Source: Saprospiraceae bacterium
GTDB taxonomy: Bacteria; Bacteroidota; Bacteroidia; Chitinophagales; Saprospiraceae
Direction: 5' to 3'
DNA: 24,601 nucleotides
Assembly: GCA_023299965.1 (NCBI GenBank)
Contig: JALZVN010000020.1
Coordinates: forward strand, 1-24,601
Shown: positions 5,857 to 13,354 of the stretch, one piece after another
How positions within the stretch are numbered: the first letter of the stretch is position 1
Layout of the letters: each line of letters begins with the position of its first letter
Made by a program: the position numbers and the translations under genes
The notes under the pieces: generated by a model
The model's database searches: none
Told to the model about the DNA's origin: nothing
What the model saw: only the letters and a program-made list of their open reading frames with translations

Positions 5857-8619
5857 TTAGCGTCCTTTTCTTAGTTCTATAAATCCTTCTAATATTTCTT
5901 CACTCTGCACTACTCCTGATACCCTACGCTCAAATACTCGGCAGACGTAGAAGTAAACTCCATCAGAAAGAATTTCATTGTTTTCATTAGTACCATCCCA
6001 GTTAATATTTGGGTCAGTATTTTGATGCACTAAGTTACCCCATTGGTTGTATATCTTGATGTCTATACTTTCAATAAATCTAAATGGAAAGGGAATGAAA
6101 AAATCGTTGGAATTATCACCGTTTGGTGTAAATGCATTTGGTAATTCATACAATGGACAATTGTCTACACAGACTATGTTACTGCCTGTACTTCTATTAC
6201 CAACGCTATCAATGGCTACAACGAAGTAGCAACCAGCAATACCATCATCAGGCGTATGAGTGAATTCTGTACTATTAGCCCCAAGAGTGTTTCCGACAAT
6301 GTCAAAATCACCTGCTTCTGTTGGGGTATAAAAAATTTCATATTCTAAAACATCATCTGTATCTGGACAAGTTTCATTGGGGTTTGTCCAAACTAGGTCA
6401 TTGTCAAAGTTTATTTCACCAGCACCTAAGTCTATAGTATCACAGATGTTGGTAATAACTAGCTCTGGAGGGCAAGGTGAAATATTGTCAATAGGAGTAC
6501 TACAGTTTTCTTGTGATTTATTAATCAACGGGGAGGCGATTCCATCGACTCCATAAGTACCTATAGCTTCTATAAAATAACAATACTCTTCACCATTTCT
6601 AAGTCTATCATTGTCGGTAAAATTTTGTTCATCCGTTGTACTAATCATCGTGAAGTTTGCCTGACCTGGAGATTGTCTAAAAATATTGTATTCAAAATTG
6701 TCCCAAGGAACTTCATGTTCCCATGACAAGTTATTGGTTTGGTCAGAAGGAGAAATACTTAAAAATATAGAAGATGCTGTATTGGCAGTTCCCATAATCT
6801 CAGTGCTACCTCCAGTGGTAAAGGCTATAGCGTATGTGTAAGGTGTATCTTGGGTATTGATGCCCGTATCGATAAAGGTAGTGTCATTTGCTCCTGCAAA
6901 TGTAGGACTAGAAACAAGTGATCCTGGTATCGGACTAAGCCCAGAAATATCGAAGCCAGTGCCTCTCCATACTTCATAGGTATAAGGGCCCGGGTTGGTG
7001 ATGGTATCTAAATCTGGAATGGCAGGTTTAGTCCAGCGTACAAATATTTCACCATTGCCTGTATCCGTTTCTTCAACATCCACATTCGTGATAAGTGGGA
7101 TATCCCTATTAAGTTGCAAGCAGGCTTCATTTGAAGGAAGACTTTCTACTAGGTTGAAAGGAAATCCACCTGCACTTGTACGTGCAAATTCTCCGAGCAC
7201 TCTGTAGCAGTATGTCCTTCCTCGCTCTACATTTTCATCTACAAAGGTATATCTCCCATTCACCAATTCTCTTGTGGCGAATGTAATTTTTTCATATCCT
7301 CTTCCTCCAAGACCAGTCTCACAATTATCTAATGGAAACTGATTACTGCCTATCCGTCTCCAAACTGTAAAAGTTCTAAAGTAATCATCGGCAGCATCTT
7401 CGCAGTTATACGGAGCCTCCCAGCTTATATTCACAACATCATCATCCGCTTCGGCGATAACGTTTTCTGGGGGTGGTCCGACCACTTTTATTCTTACCGT
7501 TTTTAGGGTGGCTAAGCCAGCGTTATCTGCTGTAAAGAAATTATCGACCGCTTTAAAAACAACTGTATAAAACTGTGACGAAATGTGTTCACATTGGGTC
7601 TCCCATCTAAATTGTGCTATGACAGGCTGCGGTTGAGGACTCTCCATCGCATTGAAAGTTGCTGGGCTGATGTCTAGAATAAAAGGACCTCCTAAAGCAG
7701 TCAAGGTGATCATCTGCAAAGGTACATCTGGATCAGTGGCAATCACATCAAAATTGATTACCTCGCCAGCGATTACACAAATCTCTTCTATACTTTCAAT
7801 TTCTGGAGGCATATTTTCACAATCTAAAATCAGAATTTGCATATCACGAATCATGGTATCTCTTGGCGCACCATTCCGATACTCAATGATATAGATTGCG
7901 ATATTATATTCTCCTGCGAGCTGGGGGGCATCCCAGACGATGTCTCCGGTAATTGCATCAACTGAGTAATTGTTTTCTGGACCGGGGACAATGGCATTTG
8001 GAAATGAATATAAGGGTACATCTACATCAATATCTCTTTGTGGAGAAATTCTCTCATAAACTAAACTGTCTCCATCCGCATCAAATGCATTAGGGTTATG
8101 AATAAATCTTTGACCTACACATCCAATATCAATAGGGGGTTGTAATAAGATGGGAGAGTTGTTGATGGCATCAAATTGACTACTGGTAAATGTAACGGTA
8201 GTACTTATAAAAAATTCAATTTGTTCGGAATTGGGGGGATTTACATTAAGGATGCCTTCATTTCTATTTCGATCTAACATTCCCATCTTGAAGTGTCCTG
8301 GACCCGGGTATAAATGAGAAGCTGTATATAGATTTACTTTTATGTCGTTTGGGAATTCCTGCCCATTACCATTTGATCTAAGAACAAATTCGCAGGTACC
8401 ATCTCCCCAACAGATTTCTAAACTATCTCTATCAGCAGGTACACTACTTGTTCTTGTGTATGTGGTGATAGTTGCTGTTATTCTAAAGTCAACGTTAGGA
8501 TCTTGCGTGTAGATTATTTCACCAGCTCTATTGTGCGTAGCAAAAGCGGACTGGCTAAAGCAAATAAATAAGACTAAAAAGGAGCAAATTCGAAAAAAAG
8601 GCATGTATAATCTCATCAC
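5857..8619 (-). CDS. Large secreted protein with fibronectin-like modules and T9SS type B sorting domain
   Basis: A 920-aa exported protein. Residues 1-27 are a signal peptide (charged start, hydrophobic core, SAFA) followed by THNRAGEI, an N-terminus common in this class of Bacteroidota surface proteins. Residues about 150-380 hold Ig/PKD- or cadherin-like segments (for example DADGDSLVYE). Four fibronectin type III-like modules follow, starting near 385, 513, 616 and 716. Residues about 820-920 are the gliding-motility-associated (type B) sorting domain: LPNAFTPNGDNSNDFF, IYNQWGNLV, NWDGTNENNEILSDGVYFY. T9SS recognises this domain, moves the protein across the outer membrane and attaches or releases it (family knowledge). 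The cargo function is unknown; adhesion is a reasonable inference. Adjacent ATG codons at 8619 and 8616 make the exact start uncertain by one residue. ribE follows 2 bp downstream. Confidence 0.93.
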   Translation of the reverse strand: MMRLYMPFFRICSFLVLFICFSQSAFATHNRAGEIIYTQDPNVDFRITATITTYTRTSSVPADRDSLEICWGDGTCEFVLRSNGNGQEFPNDIKVNLYTASHLYPGPGHFKMGMLDRNRNEGILNVNPPNSEQIEFFISTTVTFTSSQFDAINNSPILLQPPIDIGCVGQRFIHNPNAFDADGDSLVYERISPQRDIDVDVPLYSFPNAIVPGPENNYSVDAITGDIVWDAPQLAGEYNIAIYIIEYRNGAPRDTMIRDMQILILDCENMPPEIESIEEICVIAGEVINFDVIATDPDVPLQMITLTALGGPFILDISPATFNAMESPQPQPVIAQFRWETQCEHISSQFYTVVFKAVDNFFTADNAGLATLKTVRIKVVGPPPENVIAEADDDVVNISWEAPYNCEDAADDYFRTFTVWRRIGSNQFPLDNCETGLGGRGYEKITFATRELVNGRYTFVDENVERGRTYCYRVLGEFARTSAGGFPFNLVESLPSNEACLQLNRDIPLITNVDVEETDTGNGEIFVRWTKPAIPDLDTITNPGPYTYEVWRGTGFDISGLSPIPGSLVSSPTFAGANDTTFIDTGINTQDTPYTYAIAFTTGGSTEIMGTANTASSIFLSISPSDQTNNLSWEHEVPWDNFEYNIFRQSPGQANFTMISTTDEQNFTDNDRLRNGEEYCYFIEAIGTYGVDGIASPLINKSQENCSTPIDNISPCPPELVITNICDTIDLGAGEINFDNDLVWTNPNETCPDTDDVLEYEIFYTPTEAGDFDIVGNTLGANSTEFTHTPDDGIAGCYFVVAIDSVGNRSTGSNIVCVDNCPLYELPNAFTPNGDNSNDFFIPFPFRFIESIDIKIYNQWGNLVHQNTDPNINWDGTNENNEILSDGVYFYVCRVFERRVSGVVQSEEILEGFIELRKGR

Positions 8620-8780
8620 TGTTGGGAATTTGAGTCAGTAAATATATTATAAATAAGAACGATATTTTGCCTTTTTTGGTTTATATCCATCTATGTAATT
8701 GCCATCAAATGAAGATAATGCCATGATCTTTTCAATTATCGACAAAGTGCATGTAGTTTTAAGTGCTTAAACCTCTTTTG

Positions 8781-8799
8781 TTGGCATTTTGTCTGCCAA
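8781..8799. promoter_or_regulatory. Inverted repeat TTGGCA-N7-TGCCAA, possible operator
   Basis: A perfect 6-bp inverted repeat with a 7-nt spacer lies between two divergent genes, about 50 bp upstream of the -7 box of the EEP-fold gene and about 160 bp upstream of the T9SS-cargo start. No U-run follows, so it is not a terminator. Its size suits a dimeric regulator, but no such regulator is in the window. Could be chance. Confidence 0.3.
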
Positions 8800-8834
8800 T
8801 TGAGTTCTAATCACTGGATTAAGTTTTTAGTAAA

Positions 8835-8859
8835 TTGAACGCAGAATATCTTATTTTTG
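8835..8859 (+). promoter_or_regulatory. Putative promoter of the EEP-fold/dgkA unit
   Basis: TTGAAC (8835-8840), 11 nt, TATTTTTG (8852-8859), then ATG at 8880. Sequence and spacing of the two boxes match those ahead of the OmpA-like gene. The last 8 nt fit the Bacteroidota -7 consensus; the spacing is shorter than the usual distance to a -33 TTG box. Confidence 0.5.
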
Positions 8860-8879
8860 GCTCATATTAATGATATAGG

Positions 8880-9827
8880 ATGACGAATAAGTCTTTTAAA
8901 GCAGTCGTGGCCATTTTAATTGTGTGCTCGGCATTTTTTTGTGTGTTGCCTACGGATATTAGTTTGATTCGAAGTGGGGCAAACTACACGGTTCATATTA
9001 TGTTTGCCAACCTTGCGCTAGGACTTTTATTCTTGATCTTCAATGAAAAGAAATTGCTGTTTACAAGTTTTTTTGCTTGTGCAGTATTGTGCCTATTTCT
9101 TAAGAGCTCTTCCAATGATGTTCTGAAATTGCCAAACAAAACTATTCAAGCTACTTTGAATGTTGCTCAGTTGAATATTGCGTCAACGCATGAGCACATT
9201 TATGAAACAATACAGTCAATCAAGAATACGGATGTAGATATATTGTCGATTCAAGAGGTAAATCCGGATATGGCGATTTTGTTAAAGGAGGAGTTAAGTC
9301 AGATCTACCCTCATCGGGCTATCGTGCATAGTAAGAAAGATTTTCTTGGGATTGGAATTTTTTCTAAGTTACCCTTTCTTAGCATTGATACTTTTTATGT
9401 CAATTATGTAGATGACATTCCAAATTTGAAAGTTGATGTTATATGTGCAGATCAAAGAACCTCAGTTGTTTCTTCATTCGTTTATCCTGAATTAAGCAGC
9501 GCAGATGATTCAAAGATTGTAGCTCAATTTGAAGCAATGACATCTTATGTTTCGGAGCTGCCGAATCCGGTGATTTCGATTGGAGACTTTAATCAACTTC
9601 AGTTTTCAAATTATCTAAAGGAATTAAAAAGAGAGACCTTGCTAAATGATAGTAGACGATTTCAGTTTTTTGACAATCCTACAGATCATATATTTTACTC
9701 ATCGCATTTTGATTGTGTAGAGTTCCAAACGATAAGCAATAGATTTACCAATCATCTTGGCATCAAAGGTTCATACCAACTTAATAACAGCGAAGCAAAT
9801 GTTCAGCAGTCGGCTACTCAGTTTTAA
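8880..9827 (+). CDS. Membrane-anchored endonuclease/exonuclease/phosphatase (EEP) superfamily protein
   Basis: A 315-aa protein with three hydrophobic N-terminal segments (about 7-25, 38-54, 59-75) and an EEP domain from about 92 on. Visible motifs are LNIAS (Asn99), SIQEVNP (Glu126, metal ligand), GIGIFSKLP, SIGDFNQ (Asp236, Asn238), PTDHIF (Asp269) and TNHLG (His292). EEP enzymes cleave phosphodiester or phosphomonoester bonds in nucleic acids, lipids or inositol phosphates, so the substrate cannot be told from sequence. Two positions are odd: the usual central THLxxP histidine is replaced (SSFVYPE, about 198-204), and the final SDH is TNH. Activity may be reduced or altered. Its last 29 bases overlap the start of the dgkA-like gene, suggesting translational coupling and perhaps a lipid-phosphate role (inference). 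Confidence 0.85.
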   Translation: MTNKSFKAVVAILIVCSAFFCVLPTDISLIRSGANYTVHIMFANLALGLLFLIFNEKKLLFTSFFACAVLCLFLKSSSNDVLKLPNKTIQATLNVAQLNIASTHEHIYETIQSIKNTDVDILSIQEVNPDMAILLKEELSQIYPHRAIVHSKKDFLGIGIFSKLPFLSIDTFYVNYVDDIPNLKVDVICADQRTSVVSSFVYPELSSADDSKIVAQFEAMTSYVSELPNPVISIGDFNQLQFSNYLKELKRETLLNDSRRFQFFDNPTDHIFYSSHFDCVEFQTISNRFTNHLGIKGSYQLNNSEANVQQSATQF

Positions 9828-10164
9828 ATATGCTCTCCAGGGTATTGTCGATATTTTCAACAGTACACCCAATTTTAAAATTCATGTCTGTATTTCTGTA
9901 ATAACCATTATAGCAGCCATTTTTTTTAATATTACGCAAACAGAATGGTTGGCTGTTATTGTCTGTATTGGAATGGTACTAACTGCTGAATCACTTAATA
10001 CTTCTATTGAATATTTAACTGATTTAGTTACAAAGGATTATCATGAATTGGCGAAAAAAACAAAAGATGCGGCGGCAGGAGCCGTACTTTTAAGTGCTGT
10101 AACTAGCAGTATTATAGGGTTTTATATTTTCATTCCTTATTTCAGGAAGCTGTTTTTTGGTTAG
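9799..10164 (+). CDS. dgkA: Diacylglycerol kinase family protein (DgkA/undecaprenol kinase type)
   Basis: A small integral-membrane lipid kinase of 121 aa. Family members phosphorylate diacylglycerol or undecaprenol with ATP at the inner membrane. The sequence has the conserved N-terminal surface helix (RLLSFKYALQGI..NFKIH), three hydrophobic segments (about 28-44, 49-63, 92-114), the catalytic stretch ESLNTSIEYLTDLV (from 64; Glu64, Asn67, Glu71) and KTKDAAAGAVLL (from 87). The ATG at 9799 is preferred over an upstream in-frame TTG at 9757 because family members begin right at this helix. The gene overlaps the end of the EEP-fold gene by 29 bp in another frame. Which lipid is used cannot be decided from sequence; in many Bacteroidota this family salvages undecaprenol or DAG. 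Confidence 0.93.
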   Translation: MFSSRLLSFKYALQGIVDIFNSTPNFKIHVCISVITIIAAIFFNITQTEWLAVIVCIGMVLTAESLNTSIEYLTDLVTKDYHELAKKTKDAAAGAVLLSAVTSSIIGFYIFIPYFRKLFFG

Positions 10165-10226
10165 ATATTTGATTTCGTATTTATACTATATGTGAGCGCA
10201 CTATCGTATAAGTATAAAATCCCACT

Positions 10227-11678
10227 ATGCCAATCAAAACAGCATGCTTAAGTCTATTCTTGCTTTTTATAAGCAGTGTCACCGTTAGTGCACAATATCA
10301 AAGTGCATTACGTATGGAAAATTATGCAGGAATCAATTCTGTATTTTTGAACCCAGCTTCATCAAGTACCTATCCATTACGTTGGGATTTAAACCTAGCC
10401 TCTATTGATTTATTTTTTGATAATAATATTGGATTCATATCTAACACAAGTGTTGGAGATTTGAGTAAGAATGGTGATCAGGTAAAACGAGGTTGGGAGA
10501 TGGAAAATGTAAATGGACAGGATCTTGTAGCTGATTTTTATAGAGAGATTGATAAGGATAGATATTTACAATTGAGTGCTACAGTTAATGGTCCGGCTTT
10601 TCTATTTAATACAAATGGAGGACAATCATTAGGTGTGTTTTACAATTTTAGATTGATGGCAGGAGTTCCAAATTTACCTGGTACTGCTAACTACTATTAC
10701 CTCACCTCAAAGGCAGTAAATGAGTTGATTGATTTTAGATCTTTTAATTTCAATTTTATGGCTTGGGATGAAATTGGAGCTCATTTTTCTCAGCGTATAC
10801 CTACAGCAAATGGGTACATATCGGCTGGTATTAATGTCAAAGCACTTCGCGGATATGAAGCCGCTCATATCTCACTCAATAATGATACAGAGATCAGCTA
10901 TATTGAAAATAGTCAAGTACAAATAACTGGCCTTGATGTACGCTTGGGTTATACTAGCGAAAACGTCGATATTGCTGATACCCAAACATACAATAGCGAT
11001 CCTTCGGGGAGAGGCTTGGGAGTAGATTTAGGATTTAACTATGTAGTAGAAGATGATTCGGACACCTATAAACTTCGCTTAGGAGCTTCTCTAAATGATA
11101 TTGGATCAGTTAAGTTTACTGAAAATGTAGAGGTGCATGGATTAAGAAATGCACAGGTCGTAACACTAGATGAGACAAGGTATCAAGATTTTACAAGCAT
11201 TGATCAAGTAACAGAACAAGCGAGTGCTGATATCCTAGGCTCATTGTCCTTATCTGAATTAGATGAAGACCTTAGCATAGGATTACCGACAACTTTCAGT
11301 CTACAAGCAGACTATAAGGTGATTGAAAATGTTTTTGTTTCGGGTTTGTTTATTAATCGAATCTCATTTTCTGATACTGCTGTAAAAGCAACTAACTTTT
11401 TAGCTATTGCTCCTAGATTTGAACATCGTTGGGGAATGCTTAGTTTACCAGTCAATATTACCGAGTATAAAAGAGTGAAAATGGGTGCTGCCCTAAGACT
11501 TGGGTTTATTATTCTTGGTACTGATGACCTAGGATCTATAATAGGAACAAAGGAGTTTAGAGGTACTGATATTTACGTAGGCATTAAAGCAAATCCTTTT
11601 AAAATTGGAAAAGGAAGCTCCAAAGGAGGCGCAAGAAAATCAGGGAAGAAAAGTGATGTCAAATGCTACAAGTTTTAA
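10227..11678 (+). CDS. DUF5723-like outer-membrane protein
   Basis: A 483-aa exported protein with a clear signal peptide (hydrophobic core residues 8-20, VSAQ cleavage) and a mature part of alternating strands, consistent with an outer-membrane beta-barrel. The N-terminal pattern ENYAGINSVFLNPASSSTY and the later DLGFNYVVEDD and KLRLGASLNDIGSVKF resemble the Bacteroidota family DUF5723 (recalled, not searched). Unlike a classical barrel it ends in a basic tail (KGSSKGGARKSGKKSDVKCYKF) that still finishes in an aromatic residue. It starts 62 bp after dgkA with no terminator between, so it may be co-transcribed. Function unknown. Confidence 0.75.
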   Translation: MPIKTACLSLFLLFISSVTVSAQYQSALRMENYAGINSVFLNPASSSTYPLRWDLNLASIDLFFDNNIGFISNTSVGDLSKNGDQVKRGWEMENVNGQDLVADFYREIDKDRYLQLSATVNGPAFLFNTNGGQSLGVFYNFRLMAGVPNLPGTANYYYLTSKAVNELIDFRSFNFNFMAWDEIGAHFSQRIPTANGYISAGINVKALRGYEAAHISLNNDTEISYIENSQVQITGLDVRLGYTSENVDIADTQTYNSDPSGRGLGVDLGFNYVVEDDSDTYKLRLGASLNDIGSVKFTENVEVHGLRNAQVVTLDETRYQDFTSIDQVTEQASADILGSLSLSELDEDLSIGLPTTFSLQADYKVIENVFVSGLFINRISFSDTAVKATNFLAIAPRFEHRWGMLSLPVNITEYKRVKMGAALRLGFIILGTDDLGSIIGTKEFRGTDIYVGIKANPFKIGKGSSKGGARKSGKKSDVKCYKF

Positions 11679-11692
11679 TGTAGCATCTGACA
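11657..11692. terminator. Hairpin overlapping the end of the DUF5723-like gene
   Basis: A 14-bp stem with one mismatch (11657-11670 and 11679-11692) encloses an 8-nt loop that contains the stop codon. The left arm lies inside the coding sequence. Neither side has a real T run, so it may be a weak bidirectional terminator between two convergent genes, or an mRNA 3'-end stabiliser. Confidence 0.45.
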
Positions 11693-11713
11693 CTAAAGTA
11701 CCTATGGCTTCAT

Positions 11714-13162
11714 CTAGGGAGTCCTTACTTTTGTACTTTGATTAATCCAGCATTTAACGGTAAAGCTATCGCCTTCATTAATGGATCGTTGGAAAATGTC
11801 TTCTTTACTCGGCATATACTGTTGATATTTTCCGATCAAAGTTCTAGCTTCTGTCGCAGTTTCAGGATCCTTCTTGGCTTTATTCCACTCATCTATTGCA
11901 ACCCATGTTACAACCTGAGAATCAAAACCTCTACCTGGTCCACATAGTGGACCGCTGGAAGCATATAATTTACCGATTAGAATATGTGCTTTACCCCAAC
12001 CTGGTTTAAGATTTAAAGCCTTTCTAGCATATTTTCTAGAAGCAGAAAATTTCTTCAAGTGTGCGTAGTAGATTTTTGCAATTGTAAGATAGTATTCTGC
12101 AGATTTTTCAGGATTAGTACTTCTTTCAGCACGCCCTTCGTAGCATTCAATAGCTTGAGAGTAGTTGGCCTCTCTTAGCAAGGTGTTACATGAAGGTCCA
12201 CTGGAGGTTGTAGTCGTTACTTCTGGTGGGAAACAACGGTCAATTTCAGGCTTTAGCTTCGTCAAAAGAGCATCTGAATCAGGACATTTACCCCATTTTA
12301 GTCTACTATACACCAAACTGATAGTCTCACAATCTGTAGGATTAGCTTCATATTCCTTGGTATATTTTTCTTTATAATAATCGCAAGAATAAAAATTTTC
12401 AATCCCTTCAAGTTCTTCTAAGCGTACAGGAGAATACCCCTCAACTAGATCCCAGCGGTCGCACTCTTTAGTATTCTTACAGTTCTTAGTACCATAGGAT
12501 ACAATGTCCATTACCTTCTTGGCGTACTCTCTTCCTTCTTGCATTTCTACTCTTTTGTTTACTATATTTTCGAGTAAAAGAGCAGTAAATGGATTAACAA
12601 TAAAATCAGCTGTTTTCTCTCCGTCCTTATCTATTACTTCCTTGAATAGCTCATATTTTTCTTGATCAGTAGCTAGGTTAGGAAAAGTATAGTATAGTTT
12701 GAAAGCCTTGAGTCCTTTATATAAACTCGATTTGTCTGGGTAGCATTTTGCAGCTTCGTCATATAGTTCAAAGATTCGATTTTGTAGAGACTTTATTTTA
12801 GCGGCATCAGTTTCTGATTTTATAAGATGTTCTTGAATTTTCACGCCATCTAGAAAATGATAATCTCTAAAACCATCTGCCGCAGGCGCAGCACCATATG
12901 CTTTTTCCCAATAGGGGATAGCCTCATCTATTTGATTTTGCTTCAGGAAATCTCTATACAAAACGTGAGCAGTTTTGACTCCTTCTGGATTCTGAGCATC
13001 AGAAAACTTCTTACATGGACTAGCATCTCCCACATCCTTTGGAGGAGGAGTTGATTTCGCAGGTTCTTGTGTTACTACTGGAGCGGTAACTTTAGGGGTG
13101 CAGCCTATGACTAGGGATAAAAATAGGATGCTAACAAGGGCACAAATTGTATGAATTTTCAT
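11714..13162 (-). CDS. TPR-containing lipoprotein
   Basis: A 482-aa lipoprotein. A signal peptide ends in the lipobox LVIG-C (Cys21), followed by a Pro/Thr-rich linker (to about 45) and an alpha-helical body. The first third has the block YRDFLKQNQIDEAIPYWEKA..APAADGFRDYHFLDGVKI. Tetratricopeptide-like helices lie at about 330-440 (LLREANYSQAIECYEGR, AEYYLTIAKIYYAHLKKFSA, ARKALNLKPGWGKAHILIGK). The end TVKCWINQSTKVRT matches the end of its paralogue at 13355-14764, and the two align along their whole length. TPR lipoproteins usually act as scaffolds in the periplasm or on the outer membrane; the partner is unknown. It is separated from its paralogue by a terminator, so it has its own promoter, though no clear TAnnTTTG box was found in the 190-bp gap. 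Confidence 0.82.
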   Translation of the reverse strand: MKIHTICALVSILFLSLVIGCTPKVTAPVVTQEPAKSTPPPKDVGDASPCKKFSDAQNPEGVKTAHVLYRDFLKQNQIDEAIPYWEKAYGAAPAADGFRDYHFLDGVKIQEHLIKSETDAAKIKSLQNRIFELYDEAAKCYPDKSSLYKGLKAFKLYYTFPNLATDQEKYELFKEVIDKDGEKTADFIVNPFTALLLENIVNKRVEMQEGREYAKKVMDIVSYGTKNCKNTKECDRWDLVEGYSPVRLEELEGIENFYSCDYYKEKYTKEYEANPTDCETISLVYSRLKWGKCPDSDALLTKLKPEIDRCFPPEVTTTTSSGPSCNTLLREANYSQAIECYEGRAERSTNPEKSAEYYLTIAKIYYAHLKKFSASRKYARKALNLKPGWGKAHILIGKLYASSGPLCGPGRGFDSQVVTWVAIDEWNKAKKDPETATEARTLIGKYQQYMPSKEDIFQRSINEGDSFTVKCWINQSTKVRTP

Positions 13163-13292
13163 AAATACAGTCTTTTTAATAAGGATGAAGATCTTTGGAA
13201 TTTTGGTGTGGCTTTGAAATCACAATAAATATAGATGATTAATTAACATTCGTTATTTATTGTACCTCTGAGGCTAAGGTAAAAGAATATGG

Positions 13293-13336
13293 GCATAAAA
13301 AAAAGGTGCTGCCCTTCATAGAAGGCAACACCTTTT
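13293..13336 (-). terminator. Intrinsic terminator of the purH-coaX-barrel-TPR operon
   Basis: On the minus strand the arms 13336-13329 and 13308-13301 (AAAAGGTG/CACCTTTT) continue into TGCC/GGCA and a second short stem across one mismatch and one bulge, with a loop of about 3 nt. Eight A residues on the plus strand (13297-13304) give the U-run. It lies about 20 bp downstream of the secreted TPR gene. Confidence 0.88.
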
Positions 13337-13354
13337 GTACTTAGTCATTCTTTG

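Noticed and set aside
8682..8695. 14-nt match to one arm of the element 2 hairpin (5180-5193, opposite strand)
   Set aside because: A match of this length is expected about a few times by chance in an A/T-rich window of this size, and the flanks do not match.
9757..9798. TTG start giving a 14-residue longer DgkA-like kinase
   Set aside because: Family members begin close to the RLLSFKYALQG helix, and ATG 9799 lies just before it; the extension has no conserved content.
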